A stretch of 64,000 nt of DNA from an uncultured Pelagibacteraceae bacterium (lineage in GTDB: Bacteria > Pseudomonadota > Alphaproteobacteria > Pelagibacterales > Pelagibacteraceae): positions 81,773 to 145,772 of the forward strand of contig CACJMB010000004.1 of NCBI GenBank assembly GCA_902594405.1, given 5' to 3'. The notes beneath the pieces are model-generated. The model did not search any database and had not been told where the DNA came from. It saw only the letters and a list, made by a program, of their open reading frames with translations. Below are positions 41,095 through 49,618 of this stretch, in pieces (position 1 is the stretch's first letter; every line of letters begins with the position of its first letter). The position numbers and the translations under genes are program-made.

Positions 41095-42087
41095 ATGAAT
41101 AGGAAAGTATCAGTTGCTCCTATGATGGATTGTACAGATCGTCATGAACGATTTTTTCTTAGATTAATATCCAAAAATACTCTTCTTTATACTGAAATGG
41201 TAGTCGATGAAGCTATAAATAGAGGAGATAAAAAAAAGTTATTAGAGTTTAATATTAATGAGAAGCCTGTAGCACTTCAATTAGGAGGCTCTTCTCCAAA
41301 ACTTTTAGCTGAAGCCACTAAAGTAGGTGAAGATTTTGGTTATGATGAAATTAATCTAAACTTAGGATGCCCTAGTAAAAAAGTTGAAAAAAATAGATTT
41401 GGTGCTTGTTTAATGAAAGAGCCAAATTTAGTTGCAGATTGTTTAAGCAAAATGCAATCAGTTACAAAACTACCAGTAACTATAAAAACAAGAATTGGTT
41501 ACGATGATGTGGAAGATTATGAAAATTTACATAGTTTTATTTCTACTCTAAAAGCAACAGGAGTTAATACTTTTATCATTCATGCAAGAAAAGCAATGTT
41601 AGGTAAATTTACACCAAAGCAAAATTTAAATATTCCTCCTTTAAAATACGAATATGTTTATAAATTAAAAAAAGATTTTCCAAATGAAGAGATTATTATC
41701 AATGGAGGAATAACTTCAGTAGATGAAATAAAACCTCATTTAGAAAAAACAGATGGTGTAATGATTGGAAGAGCCGCGTATCACACCCCTTATTTATTAG
41801 CAGATATTGAAAGAGAAATATTCAATAATGAGGATGTTCCAAGTAGACAAGATGTAATTGAGCAGCTTATTCCTTATGTTAAAGAAGAATTAAAAAAAGG
41901 GACAAGATTAAATCAAATCATGAGACACACCCTTGGTTTATTTCATGGTCAGACAGGTGCAAGTTATTGGAAAAGATATTTAAGTGAAAACATGTGTGTA
42001 AGAGATGCTGATGTGAAAAAAATCGATCACATTATGGATAAAATTAAATACAATAATGTAGATACTAGAGTAGGGCAGTCTGCTTAA
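41095..42087 (+). CDS. dusA: tRNA-dihydrouridine synthase A
   Basis: FMN-dependent reduction of uridine 20 in tRNA D-loops. A 330-residue TIM barrel plus helical domain: VSVAPMMDCTDRHERFFLRL at the start, INLNLGCPSKKVEKNRFGACLM with the catalytic Cys, IKTRIGYDD, FIIHARKAMLGKFTPKQN and MIGRAAYHTPYLLA. The D-R-H-x-R-x-F and the length put it in the DusA rather than DusB/C group. The ATG follows a weak AT-rich ribosome site. Confidence 0.95.
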   Translation: MNRKVSVAPMMDCTDRHERFFLRLISKNTLLYTEMVVDEAINRGDKKKLLEFNINEKPVALQLGGSSPKLLAEATKVGEDFGYDEINLNLGCPSKKVEKNRFGACLMKEPNLVADCLSKMQSVTKLPVTIKTRIGYDDVEDYENLHSFISTLKATGVNTFIIHARKAMLGKFTPKQNLNIPPLKYEYVYKLKKDFPNEEIIINGGITSVDEIKPHLEKTDGVMIGRAAYHTPYLLADIEREIFNNEDVPSRQDVIEQLIPYVKEELKKGTRLNQIMRHTLGLFHGQTGASYWKRYLSENMCVRDADVKKIDHIMDKIKYNNVDTRVGQSA

Positions 42088-42127
42088 TTCAATATTAACA
42101 AACGAATATAGTTATATTATTTTATTA

Positions 42128-42913
42128 ATGGCTTTAACAGCAATACCAGTTGGTTTTGTTGCGGGATTATTTGGTATTGGTGGAGGGTTAATAACTGTTC
42201 CCTTTTTATATTTTATTTTTGGTTCTTTAGAAATTGATCCTCAATATGTTATGCACCTTGCCGTTGGAACTTCCTTTGCAATTATAATACCAACATCTAC
42301 AGTTTCAGTTTTAACACATCACAAATTTAAAGCTGTTGATTTCGATATTGTTAAGAATTACGGTCTTTTTGTTGTAATAGGAGTTATTGTTGGTACTGCT
42401 TTTGCAGCTTCTTTAAAAACTAAATCTTTAGTTTTATTTTTTTCTGTAATGATTTTATTTTTAGGAATTTACTTACTTTTAATAAAAGAAAAGGAACAAA
42501 ACATAATTGTTAAAATGAAATTACATCTAAAAGTAATTCTTGGTTTTCTTGTTGGGTTTATATCTGCTCCAATGGGTATAGGAGGAGCTGTAATGAATGT
42601 TCCTATTCTTAAGTTTTTTGGTTATTCAATAAATAAAGCAATAGGAAGCGCAGCAGCTATAGGTTTTTTAATTGCTTTATTTGGAGCAATAGGTTTTTTA
42701 ATTTCAGGAAATTATTTAAATTCAAGTCTTCCATTAAGTATTGGTTTTATCAATCTCCCTGCCTTTTTAATATTTATACCAATTACAACTTTCATGGCGC
42801 GGATAGGAGCTAAAACAGTTCACAGCATTGATAAGAATAAAATTAGTAAGTTTTTTGGAATTTTTCTTTTAGTAGTTTCGATTAAATTTTTTTACGAATA
42901 CTTAAAATTATAA
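42128..42913 (+). CDS. TauE/SafE (TSUP) family sulfite exporter-like permease
   Basis: A 261-residue membrane protein with about eight helices and two-fold internal repeat. The family motif is seen twice: GFVAGLFGIGGGLITVPFLYF near residue 8 and GFVGFISAPMGIGGAVMNVPIL-like glycine-rich text (GFLVGFISAPMGIGGA) near 140. TSUP members export sulfite, sulfonates or organosulfur ions. With a taurine transporter in the same window a sulfite-export role is attractive, but it is 34 kb away and the link is only conjecture. Confidence 0.9.
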   Translation: MALTAIPVGFVAGLFGIGGGLITVPFLYFIFGSLEIDPQYVMHLAVGTSFAIIIPTSTVSVLTHHKFKAVDFDIVKNYGLFVVIGVIVGTAFAASLKTKSLVLFFSVMILFLGIYLLLIKEKEQNIIVKMKLHLKVILGFLVGFISAPMGIGGAVMNVPILKFFGYSINKAIGSAAAIGFLIALFGAIGFLISGNYLNSSLPLSIGFINLPAFLIFIPITTFMARIGAKTVHSIDKNKISKFFGIFLLVVSIKFFYEYLKL

Positions 42914-42918
42914 CAAGC

Positions 42919-42956
42919 AAAAAAAAGAGGTGACTTCAGTCTCCCTCCATCACCTC
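42919..42956 (-). terminator. Orphan leftward terminator-like hairpin
   Basis: On the minus strand, GAGGTGA (42956-42950) pairs with TCACCTC (42933-42927) around a purine-rich loop and runs into eight T (42926-42919). Next to it is a second hairpin, GAATCAA / TTGATTC (42959-42977). No annotated leftward gene ends here; both flanking genes read right. It may therefore end a small leftward RNA. Confidence 0.65.
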
Positions 42957-42961
42957 ATGAA

Positions 42962-43110
42962 TCAAAATAGTTGATTCTCGTAAATTTCATTAACACTTAA
43001 TAGTTGTAAATGCATTTTATTAACTAATTTAAACAGTAACAATCTTAAGTTGTATTTAGATTTTTGAAAAACTCAATTTAGCCATACATCATATTTAGAG
43101 TTTTAATACT
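42962..43110 (-). ncRNA. Candidate small leftward transcript (sRNA or 17-residue peptide) upstream of the orphan terminator
   Basis: The 214-base gap between 42913 and 43128 holds no rightward gene. A leftward terminator implies a leftward transcript that would be about 100-190 bases long. It contains a 17-codon frame (ATG 43015 to stop 42962) ending within the first hairpin. There is no clear ribosome site. Evidence is structural only; boundaries are approximate. Confidence 0.3.
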
Positions 43111-43127
43111 AATTGATACTTTTAATT

Positions 43128-44231
43128 ATGGTTTCAATAAAAGACATTAATAAAAAAATTAAAAAAAATTTATTTGATCCATTAGATAAATCAAAAAATA
43201 AATTCTCTTCATTTCTAGAGAATATCAAAAAAAATAAAGTTAAAAAAGATTTAGCATTACAAAAACAATTAGAAAAAGAAAAAAAAAGAGAATTAATTTT
43301 AGAAAAAAAATTAGCGAAAAAAGCTAAACAAAACGAACTTAAAGAGGAAAGAAAGAAACTTCTTTTTCAAAAAAAATTAATCATAGAAAATGAAAAACAA
43401 GAAAAAAAGAATGAAGAAAAGAGACGAAAAATAGAAGCTCAGAGAATTAAAATAGAACAGAAAAAAATTAAAGATGAAGAAACTAGAAAACTTAGAGAAG
43501 AAGCAAGAAAGCTTAAAGAAGAAGATTTAAGGCTTAAAATGTTAGAAAGACAAAGAATTAGAGAAGAAAATATTAAAATTAAAGAAGAGGAATTAAAAAA
43601 TAAAGAAATTGAAGCTCAAAAGAAAAGAGATGAAAAAGAAAAAGAAAGACAAGAAAAAATAAGATTAAAAGAAATTGAAAGAAAAAATAGACTTGAAGAA
43701 GAACAAAGATTAAGAGAGGCAGCTAGGAAGCTGAAATATGAGCAAGAAAAACTTAAAGAAATGGAAGAAAGATTAAGAGATTTGGAAACTGAAAGACAGC
43801 AAGAAATTCAAAGACAAATTTTAAAAGAGGAGGCTGAGCAAAGAGCCAAGGAAGAAGAATTAAGAAATAAAGAAAAAGAACTTAAAGAAGCTGAACGTGA
43901 GAGAATAAATAAAGAAAATGAAAGACGTCAAAGAGAAAGAGAATTGAAATTAGAGGAGGAAAGACAAAAAAGAATTGAAGAGGAAAACGAAAGGATCAGA
44001 TTAGCTGAAAAAGCTCAAAAAGAGAGAGAAGAAGAGGAAAATAGGCGAATGAAAGAATGGGAGAAAAAATTTGATGAAGAACAAAGACTTAAAGAGGAGG
44101 AATTGATTAGAAAGTTTTATAGCGATGAAACTCCTGAACAAGAAAACAATCAGGATGGTGATAATTTAGAAACTAAAACTGATAACGATAATTTAGAAAA
44201 TAAAACTGATGAAGATAATTTAAAAAATTAA
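43128..44231 (+). CDS. Highly charged E/K/R-rich coiled-coil protein
   Basis: A 367-residue protein (ATG 43128; a TTG further upstream at 43113 is less likely). Residues about 40-335 are almost only Glu, Lys, Arg, Leu, Gln, Asn and Ile in an uninterrupted helical pattern (KEREEEENRR, ELRNKEKELKE and so on), as in single alpha-helix or very long coiled-coil domains. The C-terminus carries three near-copies of an acidic unit with the core DNLE-T/N-KTD. No membrane segment, signal peptide or catalytic site is present. A structural or tethering role is likely. Low complexity makes database matches to myosin-like or TolA-like proteins unreliable. Four-base overlap with the convergent phosphomannomutase gene. 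Confidence 0.75.
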   Translation: MVSIKDINKKIKKNLFDPLDKSKNKFSSFLENIKKNKVKKDLALQKQLEKEKKRELILEKKLAKKAKQNELKEERKKLLFQKKLIIENEKQEKKNEEKRRKIEAQRIKIEQKKIKDEETRKLREEARKLKEEDLRLKMLERQRIREENIKIKEEELKNKEIEAQKKRDEKEKERQEKIRLKEIERKNRLEEEQRLREAARKLKYEQEKLKEMEERLRDLETERQQEIQRQILKEEAEQRAKEEELRNKEKELKEAERERINKENERRQRERELKLEEERQKRIEEENERIRLAEKAQKEREEEENRRMKEWEKKFDEEQRLKEEELIRKFYSDETPEQENNQDGDNLETKTDNDNLENKTDEDNLKN

Positions 44232-45682
44232 ATCTTCTGATCATATTTACCGATCTTGCCTGTTTTTTGCAACAAATCGTCAATAAAATCAAAGATTTTT
44301 TTCTTTCTTTCATCTGATGTTGGACTTTCAGTAACAATAACTAAAGAAGGTTTGTTTGAAGATGCTCTTATAAGCCCCCAAGAACCATCTTCGAATGAAA
44401 ACCTAACTCCATTAACAGTTAAAATATCATTAATAATTTGGCCATCTACTTGAGTTTTGTTTTCTTGTAAACTTTTAATTTGTTTAACTAGTTCTTCTAC
44501 AACAATATATTTTTCTTCATCTTTGCAAAAAGGTGCCATTGTTGGTGTCTGAAATGTGCTGGGTAACTCTCTCATAATTTCACTCATTTTTTTATTTTGA
44601 TTATCTAATAAGTGGCATACTTGAATTGCTGAGTTAATCCCATCATCATAACCATATCCTAAAGGTTGATTAAAAAAGAAATGACCACTTTTTTCAAAGC
44701 CTGCTAATGCTTTTTCAGTATTTACTTTCCTTTTAATGTGTGAATGACCTGTTTTCCAATAAATTGTTTCACAATTGTTTTCAATTAATATTGTATCTTT
44801 TGAATACAAACCTGTTGATTTTACATCTACAACAAATTTAGAATTTTTATGTTTACTTGATAGATTCCTAGCTATCAGAAGACCTATTTTATCTGAAAAT
44901 ATTTCATTACCCTTATCGTCAATAACTCCAACTCTATCTCCATCACCATCAAATCCAAAACCTATATCAGCATTGTTTTCTTTAACTGCTCTAGCTATTT
45001 CATGAAGCATTTCTAGATCTTCTGGATTTGGGTTGTATTTAGGAAAATTCCAATCTAGAACACAATCTAACTCAATTACTTCACAACCAATACCTCTTAA
45101 AATATCTGGAGCAAAAACACCTGCTGTTCCATTCCCACAAGCTACCACAGCTTTAATTTTTTTCTTAATTTTGTTTTTACTAATTAAGTCATCTTTATAA
45201 ATTTTATCAAAATCTTTTATTTGTTTCTCATTACCTTCACCTTTTATAAATTTTTCATTTAAGGTAATTTCTTTTAATTCCTTCATTTCTTCAGGTGCAT
45301 GTGTGAGTCCTTTTTTGATACCCATTTTTACACCAGTCCAACCATTTTCATTATGACTTGCTGTAACCATAGCGACCGCATCTGCATCTAAATTAAATTG
45401 CGCAAAATAAACCATTGGAGATAATGACAGACCAATATCTTCTATATTGCATCCTGTGGATATTAATCCTTTTTTAAGAGCTGTTTTTATTTCCTCACTA
45501 TAAGAACGATAATCATGGCCTACTATGATTCTAGGATTATCTTTTTTGGTATGTATTTTTATCTGCGTTCCAAGCCCTCTTCCAAGATTCTCTATTCCAG
45601 ATTGGTTTATATCTTTCTCATACAACCATCGAGCGTCATATTCTCTAAAACCATAGGGATCTATTTTTATATTTTGGCTCAT
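44228..45682 (-). CDS. Phosphomannomutase / phosphoglucomutase
   Basis: Moves phosphate between C6 and C1 of mannose or glucose, supplying GDP-mannose or UDP-glucose paths. A 484-residue four-domain alpha-D-phosphohexomutase: the phosphoserine loop MVTASHNENGWTGVKMG near residues 110-126, the metal loop GFGFDGDGDRVGVID, the sugar loop GFEKSGHFFFN and the phosphate loop RASSNKPSLVIVTES near the C-terminus. The ManB/AlgC-type bifunctional class is likely by length. Its promoter must lie in the 180-base divergent gap shared with nrdA. Confidence 0.92.
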   Translation of the reverse strand: MSQNIKIDPYGFREYDARWLYEKDINQSGIENLGRGLGTQIKIHTKKDNPRIIVGHDYRSYSEEIKTALKKGLISTGCNIEDIGLSLSPMVYFAQFNLDADAVAMVTASHNENGWTGVKMGIKKGLTHAPEEMKELKEITLNEKFIKGEGNEKQIKDFDKIYKDDLISKNKIKKKIKAVVACGNGTAGVFAPDILRGIGCEVIELDCVLDWNFPKYNPNPEDLEMLHEIARAVKENNADIGFGFDGDGDRVGVIDDKGNEIFSDKIGLLIARNLSSKHKNSKFVVDVKSTGLYSKDTILIENNCETIYWKTGHSHIKRKVNTEKALAGFEKSGHFFFNQPLGYGYDDGINSAIQVCHLLDNQNKKMSEIMRELPSTFQTPTMAPFCKDEEKYIVVEELVKQIKSLQENKTQVDGQIINDILTVNGVRFSFEDGSWGLIRASSNKPSLVIVTESPTSDERKKKIFDFIDDLLQKTGKIGKYDQKI

Positions 45683-45789
45683 TGATTATTTACTTACTGT
45701 TTATTATGTTTATTTCTTGAAAAATTTTTTATTTTTTTATTGATATTCATATTGTCGCGTTCTATAAATGTTCCATTGATTAAACGTTT

Positions 45790-45830
45790 ATTTAGTATAC
45801 TAAATATAAGCGCCTACAACATATAGTTGT
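45790..45830. promoter_or_regulatory. Two palindromes upstream of nrdA
   Basis: ATTTAGTATACTAAAT at 45790-45805 is a perfect 16-base palindrome. ACAAC-ATATA-GTTGT at 45816-45830 has perfect 5-base arms. The centres are about 25 bases apart, and the second ends 32 bases before the nrdA ATG. Position and AT core suit a repressor such as NrdR, but the sites do not match the NrdR box cleanly. Confidence 0.5.
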
Positions 45831-45862
45831 TTTCGCCTAAATAACAAAATATATTAATAATT

Positions 45863-47803
45863 ATGAATAAGATTCTTTCCCAAGCCCTTAAAAAAGCTGT
45901 CTCTGAATACAGCCCAGAAGTTAAAGAAGTTTCAAAAGGAAATAGACCAGATCTTTTTTCACTAAATAATGAAACAGAACTGTTTCAAAATGACAAAGGT
46001 ATCATAATTAAAATTGATAGATCAAAAGATTCAAACTTAACTGATTTTGGAAAAGCAACTTTGAAAGATAGATATCTCGGTCCAAATGAATCTTATCAAG
46101 ATTTGTTTGCAAGAGTAGCTAGCACATACTCAGATGATAACTTACATGCACAAAGAATTTACAACTATATTAGCAACCTTTGGTTTATGCCTGCTACACC
46201 AGTTTTATCAAATGGTGGAACAAAAAGAGGTTTACCAATTTCGTGTTTTTTAAATGAAGCTTCAGACAGTTTGGGTGGAATTTTAGATCTTTGGAGTGAG
46301 AATGTTTGGCTTGCTGCTAAAGGTGGTGGTATCGGAAGTTATTGGGGTAACTTAAGATCTATTGGAGAGAAAATTGGAAAAGTTGGAAAAACTTCAGGAA
46401 TAATTCCATTTATTAAAGTTATGGACTCATTGACGATGGCAATTAGTCAAGGTTCATTAAGAAGAGGGTCAGCAGCTTGTTATCTTCCAATTGATCATCC
46501 AGAGATAGAAGAATTTATAGAGATGAGAAGACCAACAGGAGGAGATCCAAATAGAAAAGCATTAAATTTACATCATGGAGTTTTAGTATCTGATGCATTT
46601 ATGAGAGCAGTTGAAACTGATGAACAATGGGCATTAAAAAGTCCTGCTGATGGAACTATACAGCAAACTATTTCGGCAAGAAATTTATGGATTAGATTAT
46701 TAACTGCAAGAATAGAAACAGGAGAACCGTATATTATTTATATTGATACTGTTAATAGACAAATTCCACAGCACCATAAGTTAGCAAACCTTACAGTTAA
46801 AACTTCTAATTTGTGCAGTGAAATAACTTTGCCAACAGGAATTGATAAAGATGGAAGAGATAGAACTGCTGTATGCTGTTTATCTTCTTTAAATTTAGAA
46901 AAGTATGATGAATGGAAAGACGATCCAGATATGATTAATGATGTGATGAGATTTTTAGATAACGTCTTATCAGATTTCATTAATAAAGCACCTGATCAGT
47001 TTAAAGATGCAAAATATTCAGCAGAAAGAGAAAGAAGTGTTGGTTTGGGTGTAATGGGCTTTCACTCATTCTTACAAAAAAATAGAATTCCACTTGAGTC
47101 TGTAATGGCAAAGTCATGGAATAAAAAAATATTTAAAAACATTGATGAAAAAGTAAATCAAGCATCTAAAGATTTGGCTGAAGAAAGAGGCGCTTGTCCA
47201 GATGCAGCTGAGTATGGTTACAAAGAAAGATTTTCAAACAAAACTGCAATAGCTCCAACAGCTTCTATTTCAATTATTTGTGGTGGAGCATCTCCAGGAG
47301 TAGAACCTATAGCAGCAAACAGTTATACACACAAAACTTTGTCAGGATCTTTCAATGTTAGAAATAGATATTTAGAAGAAATATTACAAAATCATGGAAA
47401 AAACGATGATGAAACATGGTCCACAATCACCACTAATCAAGGATCTGTTAGTCATCTAGATTTCTTAACTGATTTAGAAAAAGATGTATTTAAAACAGCA
47501 TTTGAGCTTAATCAAAATTGGATAATAGAACTTAGTGGTGACAGAACCCCTTATATTTCACAAGCTCAATCAGTAAATTTATTTTTACCAGCAGATGTTC
47601 ATAAAAAAGAATTACACAAAATTCATTTTGATGCATGGAAGAAAGGCTTAAAAAGCCTTTATTACTGTAGATCAAAATCAATTCAAAGAGCTGAAAATAT
47701 TAATGATGCTAAATCAACTGATATTACAGCTAATGTTTATAAATCTAAAAATCAACAATCAAACGAGCAGCCAGAGTACGAGGAGTGTTTATCATGTCAG
47801 TAG
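45863..47803 (+). CDS. nrdA: Ribonucleotide reductase alpha subunit (class I)
   Basis: Large subunit that reduces ribonucleoside diphosphates. Of 646 residues, shorter than E. coli NrdA (761). Active-site text is present: FMPATPVLSNGGTKRGLPISCF with one redox Cys, NLCSEITLPTG with the second Cys and Glu, TAIAPTASISIICGGASPGVEP, and the C-terminal EECLSCQ pair that relays electrons. The N-terminal ATP-cone that senses dATP is not apparent; the protein begins with a short unrelated stretch before the barrel, so overall activity control may be missing. nrdB starts within its last codons. Paired palindromes lie upstream. Confidence 0.95.
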   Translation: MNKILSQALKKAVSEYSPEVKEVSKGNRPDLFSLNNETELFQNDKGIIIKIDRSKDSNLTDFGKATLKDRYLGPNESYQDLFARVASTYSDDNLHAQRIYNYISNLWFMPATPVLSNGGTKRGLPISCFLNEASDSLGGILDLWSENVWLAAKGGGIGSYWGNLRSIGEKIGKVGKTSGIIPFIKVMDSLTMAISQGSLRRGSAACYLPIDHPEIEEFIEMRRPTGGDPNRKALNLHHGVLVSDAFMRAVETDEQWALKSPADGTIQQTISARNLWIRLLTARIETGEPYIIYIDTVNRQIPQHHKLANLTVKTSNLCSEITLPTGIDKDGRDRTAVCCLSSLNLEKYDEWKDDPDMINDVMRFLDNVLSDFINKAPDQFKDAKYSAERERSVGLGVMGFHSFLQKNRIPLESVMAKSWNKKIFKNIDEKVNQASKDLAEERGACPDAAEYGYKERFSNKTAIAPTASISIICGGASPGVEPIAANSYTHKTLSGSFNVRNRYLEEILQNHGKNDDETWSTITTNQGSVSHLDFLTDLEKDVFKTAFELNQNWIIELSGDRTPYISQAQSVNLFLPADVHKKELHKIHFDAWKKGLKSLYYCRSKSIQRAENINDAKSTDITANVYKSKNQQSNEQPEYEECLSCQ

Positions 47804-48801
47804 CAGAAAAAATCAACAAAGAGATTATTCAACCAAAAAAAATGGGTCTATTAGTAGAGAACCCTGTTTACAAACCATTTAGATATCCATGGTGTTATGA
47901 TGCCTGGTTAACTCAACAAAGAATACACTGGTTACCAGAAGAAGTTCCTTTAGGAGACGATGTTAGAGATTGGCAAAAAAACTTGTCTCAACCAGAAAAA
48001 AATTTATTAACTCAAATTTTCAGATTTTTCACACAAGCAGATGTAGAAGTTAATAATTGTTATTTAAGACATTACACAACTGTATTTAAACCAACAGAAG
48101 TACTAATGATGATGACAGCTTTTGCTGCAATGGAAACAGTTCATGTAGCTGCCTATTCTCATCTTTTAGATACAATTGGTATGCCTGAGTCTGAATACTC
48201 TGCTTTCATGAAATACAAAGAGATGAAAGACAAGTACGATTACATGCAGGGCTTCAATGTAAATTCTAAAGAAGATATTGCAAAAACAGTTGCGGTCTTT
48301 AGTGCTTTTACAGAAGGATTACAGCTGTTTGCAAGTTTTGCAATTTTATTAAATTTTCCAAGGCACAATAAAATGAAAGGAATGGGACAGATAGTTACTT
48401 GGTCTGTAAGAGATGAAACACTTCATTGCAATTCTATGATCAGAATTTTTAAGGAGTTTATAAAAGAAAATCCTGAAATCTGGACACCTAAACTTAAAAA
48501 AGAACTTTATGAAGCTTGTAGAATAATTGTCGAGCATGAAGACGCTTTTATTGATTTAGCTTTTGAAATGGGTCCAATGGAAGGTTTAACTGCTCAAGAG
48601 GTTAAAGATTATATTAGGTTCATTGCGAATAGACGACTTATTCAACTAGGATTAGAGCCAATTTATGATGTTCAAAAAAATCCACTAACTTGGCTAGATA
48701 CAATGCTTAATGCAGTTGAGCATATGAATTTCTTTGAGGGTCGTGCAACAGAATATTCTAAAGCATCAACTCAAGGTACCTGGGCAGAAGCTTTTAGTTA
48801 A
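47794..48801 (+). CDS. nrdB: Ribonucleotide reductase beta subunit (class Ia-type)
   Basis: Small subunit holding the di-iron/tyrosyl-radical site. With the ATG at 47794 (after a GAGGAG ribosome site at 47779-47784, overlapping nrdA by 10 bases) it has 335 residues. Ligands align one residue off E. coli numbering: D83, E114, H117, then the second set in FTEGLQLF and VRDETLHCN. The radical tyrosine is present as Y121 (ETVHVAAYSH), which indicates a tyrosyl-radical rather than a radical-free or Mn/Fe-Phe type. C-terminal residues should dock NrdA. Confidence 0.95.
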   Translation: MSVAEKINKEIIQPKKMGLLVENPVYKPFRYPWCYDAWLTQQRIHWLPEEVPLGDDVRDWQKNLSQPEKNLLTQIFRFFTQADVEVNNCYLRHYTTVFKPTEVLMMMTAFAAMETVHVAAYSHLLDTIGMPESEYSAFMKYKEMKDKYDYMQGFNVNSKEDIAKTVAVFSAFTEGLQLFASFAILLNFPRHNKMKGMGQIVTWSVRDETLHCNSMIRIFKEFIKENPEIWTPKLKKELYEACRIIVEHEDAFIDLAFEMGPMEGLTAQEVKDYIRFIANRRLIQLGLEPIYDVQKNPLTWLDTMLNAVEHMNFFEGRATEYSKASTQGTWAEAFS

Positions 48802-48806
48802 ATCAA

Positions 48807-48980
48807 ATGATTAAAAAATATTACATAATATTTTTTTTTCTTGTTTTTTCAGGCTGTAATACAGTGACAGGAACTATTGAAGGAACAGCTCTGGGTGTAG
48901 TTAAGGACGTTAAAAGTACTTATCATTATACAACGTGTGTATTTACAGACGCTACATGTGGAGACCTTGATTTAGATTGA
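48807..48980 (+). CDS. Small lipoprotein (entericidin-like N-terminus)
   Basis: A 57-residue product that starts 5 bases after nrdB. Residues 1-16 are a signal peptide with a lipobox VFSGC, so Cys17 should be lipidated. The segment right after (CNTVTG..EGTALG) resembles the CNTxxGxGxDI pattern of entericidins, but a longer tail with two more Cys (residues 44 and 51) and an acidic end follows. No strong ribosome site. The conserved-looking lipobox argues against a chance frame. Role unknown, probably envelope-associated. Confidence 0.65.
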   Translation: MIKKYYIIFFFLVFSGCNTVTGTIEGTALGVVKDVKSTYHYTTCVFTDATCGDLDLD

Positions 48981-48987
48981 TATTATT

Positions 48988-49617
48988 TTGAATTATAAAA
49001 AATACTTTCGCAAAACAAGTTTGAAACAAAAAGGTGTAGGTGACTTTTTTTTAAAAGAAATAGCAAACAATCAACCGAAAGTATTTCTTGAAGTTGGTGT
49101 TTTTCATGGCGTTACAGCTCGAAATGTCTGTGAGTTACTTAATAAATTGCATGGAAGTGATTTTAGGTATGTAGGTTTGGATTTATTTGAAGAAAGTTTA
49201 GAAAATGAAAACGAAGTTATTCCTAATACAAAATTTTCTAACCCAATAAAAAATTTATATTTTAACTATATCAAAAAACAAAATCCTTATAGTTTAGAAG
49301 CTGTTAAGGATCTTCTCAAAAAATTTAAAAATAATGTTAATCTAATTAAAGGTAATTCTAATACTATATTGAAAAAAATTGATATGTCTAAAATTGATTA
49401 TGTATTCCTTGATGGAGGACATGATTATCAAACAGTAAAAAATGACTTAAATTGTTGTAGAGAAGTTATTATTAATGGTGGCACCGTTCTTTGCGATGAC
49501 TACGATTTATCGTATGCACCAGGAGTAAAGAAAGCTATAGACGAGTTTTCTTTAGAGTATGGATTAAAGTGCTCAATAATATGCAATAATAGATTTGCTA
49601 AAATAGAAAAAAATTAA
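48988..49617 (+). CDS. Class I SAM-dependent methyltransferase (Methyltransf_24-like)
   Basis: A 209-residue protein with the Rossmann methyltransferase layout: FLEVGVFHGVTARNV (motif I, E-x-G-x-x-x-G), YVGLDLF (motif II acidic) and KIDYVFLDGGHDYQTVKNDL with the D-G-x-H-x-Y signature of the FkbM/Methyltransf_24 class. It starts with TTG; an ATG is not available upstream before a stop. Such enzymes often methylate sugars or small O-nucleophiles in surface glycans. Convergent with the citrate-synthase-type gene (1 base). Confidence 0.78.
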   Translation: MNYKKYFRKTSLKQKGVGDFFLKEIANNQPKVFLEVGVFHGVTARNVCELLNKLHGSDFRYVGLDLFEESLENENEVIPNTKFSNPIKNLYFNYIKKQNPYSLEAVKDLLKKFKNNVNLIKGNSNTILKKIDMSKIDYVFLDGGHDYQTVKNDLNCCREVIINGGTVLCDDYDLSYAPGVKKAIDEFSLEYGLKCSIICNNRFAKIEKN

Positions 49618-49618
49618 G

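Noticed and set aside
42128..42913. TauE/SafE gene as part of the taurine pathway
   Set aside because: It lies 34 kb from the taurine genes between dusA and a coiled-coil gene; family membership alone does not show sulfite export.
43113..43127. TTG start of the charged coiled-coil protein
   Set aside because: ATG at 43128 follows in frame within five codons, and the added hydrophobic residues do not fit the protein.
45816..45830. Definite NrdR box
   Set aside because: Arms and spacing do not match the 16-base NrdR consensus, and the two palindromes are about 25 rather than 31-32 bases apart; kept only as a candidate operator.
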